Part shown: one piece after another, positions 24,620 to 33,022 of the stretch
Layout of the letters: every line of letters begins with the position of its first letter
How positions within the stretch are numbered: position 1 is the first letter of the stretch
DNA from: Hyperoplus lanceolatus
Taxonomy: Eukaryota; Chordata; Actinopteri; Uranoscopiformes; Ammodytidae
DNA length: 64,000 nucleotides
Assembly: GCA_026929865.2 (NCBI GenBank)
Contig: CM049416.1
Coordinates: 17,557,501-17,621,500, forward strand
Direction of reading: 5' to 3'
Notes under the pieces: model-generated
What the model was told of the DNA's origin: nothing
Database searches by the model: none
Seen by the model: the letters and a program-made list of their open reading frames with translations, nothing else
Program-made: the position numbers and the translations under genes

Positions 24620-24779
24620 TGTGTAAAATATTGGAGCATTTTATTTGAAAACGGCCAGAAACCTGATAGCATTTGCAGTAATTACACAATATAATGTAAC
24701 ATCCTCCAGTGCACGTGTGAATGTATTCCAGTGAACTGACCGCAGATTTCTTTTCTTTTTCAGAGAGATTGATCTTCCT
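24620..24779 (-). other. gmip: GMIP 3' UTR with a candidate poly(A) signal
   Basis: Directly after the stop codon, an AATAAA on the minus strand lies within AAATAAAATG at about 24636-24645. It is the nearest canonical signal, roughly 135 bases past the stop. Confidence 0.45.
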
Positions 24780-25369
24780 TCAGACAAAGAGCTGCTGGTC
24801 CTTCCCTGAGCTGCTGCGCCTCAGCTTAAGACCAGAGAGGATCTTCTGGGCCGAGGAGGTCACATTGTACTGTGTCTGTCCAGCACTGGGCCTGGTACTG
24901 GACCCATGTATGTCCAGACTGGTGTGACGCTCTCCAGACGCCGGCTGTGTTGTACTGGATGAAGTGGCTGGTGCAGACGGTGCACATGGTGAGTCCAGTC
25001 CCAGCATGTACTGCACCACCGCGGGGGCTTGGGGTAAAACCTCCACTCTGCTCTGTGCCTGGGGGGGCAGGGGCAGGGACAGGGACAGGGGGGCCTTCTC
25101 ACATTGGACGTCTAGGTTTTGGGAAAGTCTTTGTTTTCCCAGCTCTGGAGAGGAGCTGCGGCTGCTGTCTGCACTCCCCGGACGGCCCCTCATCTGGGCT
25201 ACTGCTGCAGGCTGTCTGGCTGCACGACACGGGTTGGGAGGGCGGGATCCTTGGTTATGTTGCCGGTAATACTTCACAGGTTGTCTGGTGAAACGATAGT
25301 GTGGCTGGGTCCCCGGTTCCCCCATCAGCTCACCCTGAGGGTCGCTGGACGCTCCTCTCATAGCCAGGA
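24780..25369 (-). CDS. gmip: GMIP-type RhoGAP, last exon (C-terminal tail)
   Basis: The acceptor CTCCTGCCTCAG ends at 25370 and the stop TGA is at 24780-24782. The exon encodes a low-complexity Ser/Pro/Gln-rich tail of 195 residues. Near its start is HYRFTRQPVKYYRQ, which matches the RQPVKY box near the C-terminus of GEM-interacting protein and supports the GMIP assignment over the related ARHGAP29 and ARHGAP45. It joins in phase (GTC) with the exon at 27106-27208. The tail is probably regulatory, and no folded domain is seen. Confidence 0.8.
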
Positions 25370-25539
25370 CTGAGGCAGGAGAGGGAGAAAAGTGTGTGAT
25401 TAATGAAAAACAAGCACAAACACAGACTATTGTTGATAATAAACATGGCAGTACTGATGATATACAAATAGTTACTTCTCTTCTGCATTTTACAGTTGGT
25501 TATTCATGTGTTTAGTTGAGAATAGAAGCTTTTAAGCTG

Positions 25540-26060
25540 TTTTTTTTTTTTTTTTTAACTTTTATGTTCGTGGTTTTACACATTTTTCACATACGGACAA
25601 AAAAAAAAGGAACAAGCAGACACATACAACATTTACACAACCCCCAACCCCACATAAACAACCCCCAACCCCCTCCCTCACATAACCACGTAGTAAACAT
25701 AGTGACAATCAGACAAGGCATACAGAAAAAAACTGAAATAAACAAATAAGACAAAATGATTAAGAAAACAAGCTATAAATACACAAAAAAAACAAAGCAA
25801 AAACAAAACTGGGGCAAATCTCACACGTCCATTACAATAGTATCTTCATTGCGGGACCCAGAAGGGGCACCCGACAGGGCAAGTGGCACCAAGGGGCAGA
25901 CATTTCTAGTCCCTGATGTGCTGCAGCACTGGGCTCCATATGGTGAGGAATTTCTGAGATTTGCCGAACAGTTCGCCTCTCTACATGTAAAATGCCCATT
26001 AGGTCCCTCAACCAAGTGTCAAACTGAGGGGCAATTACCATGCCATAAATCATGATTGTG
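25540..26060 (-). mobile_element. 3' end of an L1-like LINE in the last GMIP intron
   Basis: Coming from the right on the minus strand, a frame reads FDTWLRDLMGILHVERRT and then, one frame over, KSQKFLTIWSPVLQHIRD. This is the C-terminal signature of fish L1/Tx1-type ORF2. About 280 bp of 3' UTR follow, ending in a poly(A) run (T-run at 25541-25557). It is a 5'-truncated insertion. Confidence 0.75.
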
Positions 26061-26519
26061 CGAGCATTATGGTCCAGTTTAAGCTGTTTTCTGTTGTAGC
26101 CACAGAAAGCATTTCAGAACTAGATCAAGAGCAAAGCAAGAGATGAAACACAAGACCCCCAGGGCAGCAAAAACCAACATGTTCTTTGTTCTCCTAATCT
26201 TTTTTCAGCAAAACCACTGGAGTCAGACATGACTAATGACAAATTAAACTGCATGTCGTCAGCAGAAAAGTTGAATGAAGTATTATTTGTAGAAATAACT
26301 GGAGGAAATATGCAAAAGTGTAAAAAAGAGAACTTGAGGAACACGCCACCAACTGTAACTGGTGCTTAGAAAGATACAGAGTAACTGTAAGCTGGTCTGT
26401 GAGGAATAAAGTATACAACTGGACCTACTAAGATCTCCAACAGGATTCATTCAAACATGTCCTCAAACGGCAAATGTAGATATTTGCCAAATAGTCCATA
26501 ACTTACTATACCTTAACAC

Positions 26520-26996
26520 AACTTAAAGGTGAAGTGAGCCATATATCTATGTTAATATACGTGTTAAATCGCTCTATATTCATACAGTGGACACTTATAA
26601 AGTGTGCGCGTTTCATAACACAGGTCTCTCAGTCACCCACTCTGCATATAGCAAATACACTTTTCTGGGATCCCACAACTTGATATCCAATCAGAAGAGA
26701 GAACGCTACAAACGGGTACGCCTCTCTGCTGGTGCACGCACAGAGAGCGACAGAGGGGTGAATGTTTAAGCACCTACAATGGCGGAGCAGGTAAAAATCC
26801 TTCCCCATGTCTGTTTTGATGGTTTTTATCACGTTTATCGCACTTACAGATCAGAGATGATGCTAGATAACTCGCTGCTTGAAGAAGACAGTGCATTAAT
26901 GTGGTGACGTAGGGACGAGCGAGGGGACTGCTAACTGCAGTCACTGACAGGAAGTTAGCTAAAAGAACCATTTCGCTCACAGAACCTTTAAAAGAC
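26520..26996. mobile_element. MITE-like element in the last GMIP intron
   Basis: The ends are inverted: ACTTAAAGGTGAAGTGAGC (about 26522) against TTCGCTCACAGAACCTTTAA (about 26975). No coding capacity. Confidence 0.55.
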
Positions 26997-27105
26997 CCAC
27001 ATCTATACACTACGTAAGACATCAACAGTATGAATTACATTCTATCATTATCTTGTTCACCTATTCTAGTCAGGAGAAGCTGCTCTATCTCTATGTCCCG
27101 CCTAC

Positions 27106-27208
27106 CTGCTCTCTCATTGGCTTCAGAGCTGAGCTGGTCCACTGCCTCATTGGATGACGACTTGTCAGATATATAACCCTCGCTTGACTCTCTCTTGATT
27201 GTTCGACT
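27106..27208 (-). CDS. gmip: GMIP-type RhoGAP, penultimate exon
   Basis: The acceptor TTCCAACAG ends at 27209 and the donor GAGCAG|GTAGGC is at 27105. It encodes SRTIKRESSEGYISDKSSS and NEAVDQLSSEANERA, a Ser-rich acidic linker. The exon starts in phase 0. The upstream exon reaches phase 0 only if one base is added to it (see 28014-28337). It leaves phase 1, which fits the last exon. Confidence 0.75.
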
Positions 27209-27479
27209 CTGTTGGAATGACAAAAGGTGAATGGTGGATTTCCACAGGTATTCACATGTTTTGTCTAAACCTGAAATACTGTAGAACTACAACATATGGT
27301 TAGGGTGAGTATAGCGAAAGGCCATCAATTACTACTGGATGATTATGAGCCTTTTATATCAGATACAAAATGAAACCTTGTCCAGGACATTTTAAACTGT
27401 AAGATTAAGTGGCTCCCAGTATTAGTCCCCTTTATATAAACCCAGGGAAGGAAATAAGGTCATTTAACATATGTGCTTC

Positions 27480-27620
27480 TTAGCCACATGCCCAGCAGCA
27501 GACCCGGGTTCGATTCCCGCCTGGGTCGTTCTCTGCATGTCACTCCCCTCTCTGCCCCATTTCACCTCTGTCTCTTCACACTGCCAATAAAGCATGAAAA
27601 ATGCCAAAAAAAATATCTTA
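27480..27620 (+). mobile_element. tRNA-derived SINE (partial)
   Basis: CCCGGGTTCGATTCCCGC (about 27508-27525) is a polymerase III B-box-like, tRNA T-arm sequence. It is followed by the SINE body CTGCATGTCACTCCCCTCTC, then CAATAAAGCAT and an A-rich AAAATGCC tail. The A-box side is truncated. The tail is shared with 4475-4570. It lies in a GMIP intron. Confidence 0.75.
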
Positions 27621-28013
27621 GAAAGAGAAAGCATTAGAAAGTACTGAAACTGTATTCAAGGCTGATAACAGGCTGATAAAAACAAAAATGGCTGTGAACT
27701 GTCCACTAGTAAAGCTCGCAGGTCCAGAGCAGCAGAATAATGGCAGTAGCTGTCCTGTGTGTTAATCTTGATGGAGTAAGGTGCCATGTGCTGAGGCTTT
27801 TAAAACAACATGATCAGTGGGAATCAGGAAAAGCTTAGGTACAAACTCACGCTGCCTTATGTGTGTGCCATGCATATGCTACTGATCTGTTCTAAAGTCA
27901 ATGAGCAGTCATTTGCCTACTTTAAAAAGAGTTTGCATTGGTGAAAACTTCAATATAGAAGCAAAACACAAAGTCTATGTTTGAGGCGAACACTTTGTCA
28001 CTGCAATACTTAC

Positions 28014-28337
28014 TTCTAGTGAGTGTGGCCGCTCTCTGGGGGAGGTTTCATGTTCCGGGCCAGCGTAAACTTCCTCATCCAGGGGACAGGAAGCTCTAGG
28101 GGGGTGTCTGGAAGGGGTGCAGTGGGGACTGGGGGAGGGGGCGTAGCCCTTCTTGGCTGAAGGCCGAAAAGCTCTTCATGGTGTGTGATGAGGAACTCAA
28201 CAAGCACAGCCTGGTAACTGGTCTCCAGTAGGGCGATCATTGACATATCCGTGGACACAAGAGGGCGCAACAGCGTTGGCCCAAACACAATACCCAAGTT
28301 ACTGGGGGACATCTTGTTCTCGTAGTTCTCTGAAACT
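28014..28337 (-). CDS. gmip: GMIP-type RhoGAP, exon with end of RhoGAP domain; frame break
   Basis: The acceptor CATCACAG ends at 28338 and the donor AGAA|GTAAGT is at 28013. The exon begins VSENYENKMSPSNLGIVFGP, then TLLRP, the conserved C-terminal helices of RhoGAP, and runs on through LVEFLITHHEELFG into a Pro-rich linker. In the RhoGAP frame a TAG stop (28018-28016) falls two bases before the donor. The other frame instead reads LDEEVYAG...SPRERPHSLE and exits in phase 0, as the next exon needs. The exon is therefore one base short, most likely at the C6 tract 28099-28104. It may be an assembly error or a real frameshift that removes the C-terminal tail. Confidence 0.85.
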
Positions 28338-28451
28338 CTGTGATGACAAAGAGCAGACACATTCAAGGAAAGATAAAAAAAAAAAATATTTAATGCGGGA
28401 GGGTTGGGTAATGTTTAACACAGGAGGTCTGCAACCCGACTGCTTGCTCAC

Positions 28452-28651
28452 CTCTGCAGATGCTTCATGAGGTGCTGCAAAGTGCTGTAGGAAGATGGAG
28501 GGAGTTTCTGTAGTAGCTTCTGCAGGTTGTGAAGAATGTCCATTATCTCGTTAGTGTCCGGTGCCGGATCCCTTTCACTCAGGTGCTGAATGCTCTTTCC
28601 CACCGTGGTGAAGTGATTGTACAGGTCAAACGTTAGTAAGGGCTCTGGGAG
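28452..28651 (-). CDS. gmip: GMIP-type RhoGAP, RhoGAP core exon
   Basis: The acceptor CTCTTCCAG ends at 28652 and the donor CAGAG|GTGAGC is at 28451. It encodes LPEPLLTFDLYNHF, an insert with NEIMDILHNLQKLLQKLP, and STLQHLMKHLQR. LPEPL(L/I) and the NxxTLxxLxxHL helix are standard RhoGAP core elements, part of the groove that binds Rho GTPases. Phase is 0 in, 2 out, completing an Arg codon with the next exon. Confidence 0.9.
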
Positions 28652-28768
28652 CTGGAAGAGACGGATAGATGGAGAGGTGACTCACTAAGACTAGAGAGAA
28701 AAGCTTCTCTTATAATCAGCATCATTTGTTCAATTATGTTTCTTTGACAATAGCAGTAGCCCCTTTAC

Positions 28769-28906
28769 CTCCTTGAAGAAGTGCTTAAGAATGGAGGTGA
28801 TGTCATGCGGTGAATGGTCAGAGAGGTCCACCTGCTCCTTTAGGGCCTCAAAGGCCTGACAGAGCTTCTGGATGCGAGGCTTGGACCCACTCACACGATA
28901 CACCCC
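28769..28906 (-). CDS. gmip: GMIP-type RhoGAP, arginine-finger exon
   Basis: The acceptor TCTCTTAG ends at 28907 and the donor AAGGAG|GTAAAG is at 28768. It encodes GVYRVSGSKPRIQKLCQAFE and, after a short linker, DLSDHSPHDITSILKHFFKE. The Arg of GVYRVSG is the catalytic arginine finger that speeds GTP hydrolysis by RhoA-type GTPases, so GAP activity is predicted to be intact. This is a 46-codon, phase-0 exon. Confidence 0.92.
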
Positions 28907-28986
28907 CTAAGAGAGAAACTGTTATTGGGCAACCACTAACACTTTTTTTTGGTTGACATTTGGGTCATTGTGATGGTTGCTTATAC

Positions 28987-29163
28987 CTGGACTGAGAGAG
29001 CGCGACTCTCAATCTCAGACGTGCAGAGCAGCACCACAAAGGGCACCTGATGTGGCCCGTTGCATGGCAGCAGAGAGAGGTCTACTCCAAACACTGTCCC
29101 CTTCCTGTTCTCACACTCATGCTGACACACCTCCATACACTTCCTGTGTAAAGCTAGCCCACA
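28987..29163 (-). CDS. gmip: GMIP-type RhoGAP, exon with second half of C1 domain
   Basis: It lies between acceptor CACCTATTTAG (ends 29164) and donor GTCCAG|GTATAA (28986). It encodes CGLALHRKCMEVCQHECENR, then KGTVFGVDLSLLP and VPFVVLLCTSEIESRALSVQ. The C-x2-x-x-H-x2-C...C pattern closes the C1 zinc finger. FGVDxxxLP and VPFVVxxCTxEIExRAL are the lead-in to RhoGAP seen in the GMIP/ARHGAP29/ARHGAP45 family. Confidence 0.9.
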
Positions 29164-29293
29164 CTAAATAGGTGAGAAAGGAACAGCAAAAAAGGACATT
29201 ACCAATCTTACTCAGCACCATTCTGCCATGTACGTTGTGTTGTTATTCTTAGAATGAACTGTTACTTAACACCCCTCCTATCTGGCCTCATAC

Positions 29294-29436
29294 CTCCTCA
29301 CACTCCACCCCACTGACAACAATGTAGTTTTCACACTGCTTGCATTTGACCATCTTGCCCTTCATCTTCTTGAGTCGATGTGACAGAGCAGCTTGAGAGA
29401 GTGCGCGCACTTTGACCGGCTGGACATCAATGCACT
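29294..29436 (-). CDS. gmip: GMIP-type RhoGAP, exon with first half of C1 domain
   Basis: The acceptor CACCTGCAG ends at 29437 and the donor GAGGAG|GTATGA is at 29293. It encodes SHRLKKMKGKMVKCKQCENY and IVVSGVECEE. This holds the first His and Cys ligands of an atypical C1 domain (H...C-x2-C...C). A C1 domain directly before RhoGAP is the fixed order in this family. The exon enters in phase 1 and leaves in phase 0. Confidence 0.9.
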
Positions 29437-29526
29437 CTGCAGGTGGAAGGGAGAGGATTCAATAATAAAAACAACAACTCAAGAATGTATTTTGTTTTTT
29501 TGTGGCATAAAAGGAAAGAAACAAAC

Positions 29527-29616
29527 CTGATTCTGAAGCCACATCCCGCTCGTCCAGGTCGTCTGATGACACTGTCAAGGTGGATGCAGACTTGGGCAGC
29601 CTCCTGTTAGTGTGAG
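29527..29616 (-). CDS. gmip: GMIP-type RhoGAP, linker exon before C1
   Basis: It encodes AHTNRRLPKSASTLTVSSDD and LDERDVASES. The donor is TCAG|GTTTGT (29526). Two AG acceptors are possible, but only the one ending at 29617 (ACTGAAG) keeps the frame with the exons on both sides. The Ser-rich SSDDxDERD segment corresponds to the short acidic region just before C1 in GMIP. Confidence 0.75.
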
Positions 29617-29725
29617 CTTCAGTTATGCAGAGACACAGGAGAGGGAAATCATGTGTTTATCTTTGCTAGTTTTTCATATGCAAGTCAAAGGAATGTCACA
29701 AAAAACAATGCAGCCTTGCACTTAC

Positions 29726-29779
29726 CAGGGCTGGTCAGGGATTCCAGACTGCCTCCAAAACTCTCACAATCACTGTACC
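29726..29779 (-). CDS. gmip: GMIP-type RhoGAP, small linker exon
   Basis: A 54-bp exon from acceptor GAAAACAG (ends 29780) to donor CCCTG|GTAAGT (29725). It encodes YSDCESFGGSLESLTSP. The Ser/Glu-rich SES...SLxSxTSP pattern is like the linker between F-BAR and C1 in GMIP. Phase fits both neighbours. Confidence 0.7.
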
Positions 29780-29885
29780 CTGTTTTCCCTAAAATGTGCA
29801 AAAACACATAAGGAAGCTAAAATTCAAGTTAAGTGGACGGATTGTCTGTTAGGGAAATCATGGTGTAAGCATGGGGAGTCCTTAC

Positions 29886-29953
29886 TGTTTGGGCTGTCAT
29901 CTGTCATAGAGTCCTGCAGAGAGCTGAGAGGGTTGCTGGTTTTCCGTTTGTTC
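29886..29953 (-). CDS. gmip: GMIP-type RhoGAP, most upstream exon seen
   Basis: The donor CAAACA|GTAAGG at 29885 is good, and the exon encodes NKRKTSNPLSSLQDSMTDDS. The right limit is uncertain because the only nearby acceptor (TTATTTGAAAG, about 29954) has a poor pyrimidine tract. No F-BAR exons were recognised further right, so the N-terminal half of the protein is missing from view. Confidence 0.55.
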
Positions 29954-30508
29954 CTTTCAAATAACAAGGATTGTGACCATCAGCTTAATGAATACAGAGT
30001 TAGGATCATTCTATAGCCAGTGGACATACTGTATCTATGAAACTGTTTTCCTGCTTTTATCCCATTTGAGTTGATTTAGCTAAATCTTCCCAGCAAATAA
30101 AAATAGGAGAAAGTTGTTCATCTAGGTTTACTGCTTGCTTTAATTAAGAGTAGATTAATATAATAATAATAAATACATAAATAATATGTATATTTATATA
30201 CTATCTATGATTAATATACAGTACATCCAAGTTTACTATTTTTTTCTTTCTAAAAGTTTTCCATAAATAATGACCCTTTTGACTTTACTTAAAAACATAA
30301 ATCAATATACACACATCACATACATAGGCTACATAAATAATAAACGAAGCTTAGCTAACACATGTAAAATGAAGGAGAGCTAGCTAACAATACATTACTG
30401 CTGCAGGCTGCTAGCTAACCAAGCCACATGCTAATTAAACAAACATAAGTAGCTAACTTCACATTGAAATATTAACAAGCTAAAGTTAACCACATGAACA
30501 CTACTTAC

Positions 30509-30593
30509 AGACAAATAGTCTACAAGGCGCAGCGAATTTATTTGAATACTCGGCAGCATTTATCTGTATGCTTTTCCTTCTTGATCTTGACAT
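30509..30593 (-). CDS. Putative first coding exon of an unidentified gene
   Basis: An ATG at 30593-30591 opens a frame of 28 codons (MSRSRRKSIQINAAEYSN, then KFAAPCRLFV) up to a perfect donor (TTTGTCT|GTAAGTAG, 30508). The basic, Ser-containing start is not recognised. It leaves in phase 1 and cannot join the exon at 29886-29953 in frame, since that would create TGA. It is therefore either the first exon of another minus-strand gene or an upstream GMIP exon with more exons between. A consensus E2F motif lies about 50 bases upstream. Confidence 0.4.
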
Positions 30594-30639
30594 GTTTGAA
30601 TAAACTGTGATCAAAGAATGTCCAAGAAAGACAGGAGAT

Positions 30640-30650
30640 TTGGCGCGAAG
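30640..30650. promoter_or_regulatory. E2F consensus motif
   Basis: TTTGGCGCGAA is a full-consensus E2F site (TTTSGCGC) lying just upstream of the putative first exon at 30509-30593. Its presence is read directly from the sequence. Function is inferred from position only. Confidence 0.45.
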
Positions 30651-30659
30651 ATCGATTCA

Positions 30660-31254
30660 TGAGGGCTCACCATAGTATTATAACTCACTCTGCCGCTTTT
30701 CCCAAACCCAAAATACAAAGCAAATATGAACACTTGTTCTAACTTACAAAACTGCCATATAAAAACAATACTGACTTATACTTAAAGGGACTCACACCCA
30801 TCCTGCAATTGAGAATTACAGCACTATCATACCATCCCGCCTCCCTCCAATGCCCCCATTCCCTCGTTCCATGCTTGTATCACTGGTTTCACTTCAGAGG
30901 TGTCGGTAGAATACCACTTATGGCCAAAGGCGTCAGACTATAACCATGAGACTAGGAGAGGAGGAGTAGGGTTTTATCCGCTCTTTATTTTCCTTCTTTC
31001 ACAGGCACAGTCGCATATAGGCCTAGATCGCGGGAAAAGAACAAAGGCTTAAACTCCGCTCGTGAGGAGACGTTACAACAGCTGTTGCGACCCGCGAATC
31101 GCATGCAAACTATAGGCTATTATAACAGCGATAGGGACTGCATGTACATACTCACACATGGGTGATTCACATTTAAACTCAGATAAACACGTTTCCATGT
31201 GGAATGATCGCTTACTGCGGCAACGCTCACACATCTGACCTAAACTAAACAGGC
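30660..31254. other. No recognised feature
   Basis: Possible promoter or upstream flank of the exon at 30509-30593. No element could be assigned. Confidence 0.4.
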
Positions 31255-31540
31255 TCTTTTTTTTTTTTTTTTTTAACCTTTATTTATACAGGTAAATCCC
31301 ATTGAGTCCGAAGACTCTTTTTCAAGGGAGACCTGTTCCCATTTACACGTTACCATTCACACACACATTCATACACCGATAGCAGGCTAACTATCGACAT
31401 TCACACGAGGCAAGGTGGGTGAAGTGTCTTGCCCAAGGACACAACAACCATGACACAGGTGGCAGGGCGAGGATCGAACCTCCAACCCTTTGATCATCGG
31501 CCGACCCGCTCTACCAACTGAGCCACAGTCGCTCTCTGTC
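31255..31540 (-). mobile_element. tRNA-derived SINE, full-length type
   Basis: On the minus strand the head reads TGGCTCAGTTGGTAGAGCGG (polymerase III A box, about 31525-31506) and GGAGGTTCGATCCTCGCC (B box, about 31480-31463). The body GTCCTTGGGCAAGACACTTC and CACCCACCTTGCC follows, with a poly(A) tail (T-run 31258-31275). The length of ~285 bp and the internal promoter fit a fish tRNA-SINE. It is not a tRNA gene, because the cloverleaf is degenerate and a long body follows. Confidence 0.8.
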
Positions 31541-31658
31541 CGACTGACGTCATTGCCCTAACTGACTGCTATCCACACTGAACAAAACACATTTTAACAC
31601 ACTGTAAGAACTAACAACACTGTAACTTATGAACGTTGGGGCCTTTTCTACAATGGTC

Positions 31659-32279
31659 CAGTGTTGCCAACTCTTCAGTAAGGAAAGTAGCTATTGGCTG
31701 TCCAAAAAGTCGCTTGAAGTCGCCAGATGACGTCATCGCCTAATTTGCATTTTTGTAGATGACGTCATCGCCTAATTTGCATATTTGTAGACAGGGGTTT
31801 TATACAGTAATATTTGAATAGATGAGGTTCTAGTGTTATGAACGTGACAATCTCATAAACAACCAACGTGGTAATGTTAAGTCTAGCAGTAATCATACAT
31901 GCTCATGGTTTAAAAAAGCACTGCATAACATTTTGAATTGCACTACTCGTAGACTGTAGAAAAGGTGGGAAAAGCTGCTAACTGCTAATAGTGATGCTAA
32001 CGGAACACGAGCGGAGAGGTGTATCTCCTGCTCTGACCGCAGCTGGGAGGGGCTGCTGCGCGAGGACCGGGCCGTCTGTCAGTGCTCTGTTACGGGGGAC
32101 GGGCCGGGAGGCTCCCGCTGCTCGTTGAGAAGCGTTAAAAGTGATACTTGCTTCGGCGAAAAAGTCACCAATTACACCAGAAAAAAAAGCTAGATTTGTT
32201 GCTGTTTTGAAAAAAAAGTCGCCAGGGGGGCTGAAAAGTCGCTAAATATAGCGACAAAATCGCTAAGTTGGCAACACTG
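31659..32279. mobile_element. Complete copy of the CAGTGTTGCCAAC transposon family (hAT-like)
   Basis: It starts CAGTGTTGCCAACT and ends AGTTGGCAACACTG, a 14-bp inverted repeat beginning CAGTG as in hAT elements. The flanking octamers CAATGGTC and CAACGTTC agree at 6 of 8 positions, a possible decayed 8-bp target duplication. The 621-bp interior has no transposase but contains a direct repeat (GATGACGTCATCGCCTAATT, twice, near 31725 and 31758). Related fragments lie at 13600-13950 and 47208-47437. Confidence 0.75.
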
Positions 32280-32577
32280 CAACGTTCGCTACTCGCTACT
32301 GTCTGCCGTGGAATCAAAACAAACCCTCTAGTTGAGAATGCGCAATACAGAAGCAGACCGCAAACAGACAGGTCTGTCGGCCAATCAAATCGTTCGGTCC
32401 GAACGATTTGATTGGTTGAATTTTATATATATTTTTCATAATATTATGAGATTGAAATCATTGTTTGTTTTTACTCCTGGTGGGTCTGTCTTATATTTTA
32501 GAGTGAAATTACCTTATTAATACCATTTTAACCTAATCCAAAAAAAGTGTAAAAATGCACCAAAGGTAAGAGTCGCT

Positions 32578-32944
32578 TTAAAGGTGCAGTGTGTAATATG
32601 ACATCATCAAGAAAGTTCTAGAATGCAACACTCCCTGGGTAACCCCAACCCTTTCGAATAATAACATAAGCTACAGTGGCCTTCAAGGACAAGAACAATT
32701 CTACATTTTAAACAATTAATGACATTCCAACTATGACACTTTCAAGATGGCGGCACAAGACCTTGGTCCAAAATATGCAGAAATTTGGACATATATGAGA
32801 CCCTTTCTAAGGGGAAAAAAAATAATTCAAAACATTTTTTTCAGCTATTATGCACTAAATTAAACGTACTTATGGATATTATAATTACTTTCTACAAAAT
32901 CTGCTAGGAAATAAAACCCAAAATTCTACACACTGCAGGTTTAA
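32578..32944. mobile_element. MITE-like repeat, copy 2
   Basis: Starts TTAAAGGTGCAGTGTGTAAT and ends CACACTGCAGGTTTAA. The interior block shared with 2520-2884 is in the opposite orientation. Confidence 0.65.
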
Positions 32945-33022
32945 GGCAGCACAACCATGTTGCTCAGAGAGGTAATTGCCTGACATGTTTTTAAGGCTTG
33001 CCAAATGCTTATAGCCTAAATA

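Noticed and set aside
24860..25373. Plus-strand frames of 80-139 codons opposite the last GMIP exon
   Set aside because: They are antisense to a GMIP exon whose frame joins the upstream exon and contains the RQPVKY box.
26779..26795. ATGGCGGAGCAG|GTAAAA on the plus strand, looking like a first exon
   Set aside because: It sits inside a MITE-like repeat with inverted ends and encodes only four codons. No downstream exon was seen.
31460..31530. Possible tRNA gene
   Set aside because: A and B boxes exist, but the acceptor stem does not pair and a ~200-bp body with a poly(A) tail follows, so it is a SINE head.
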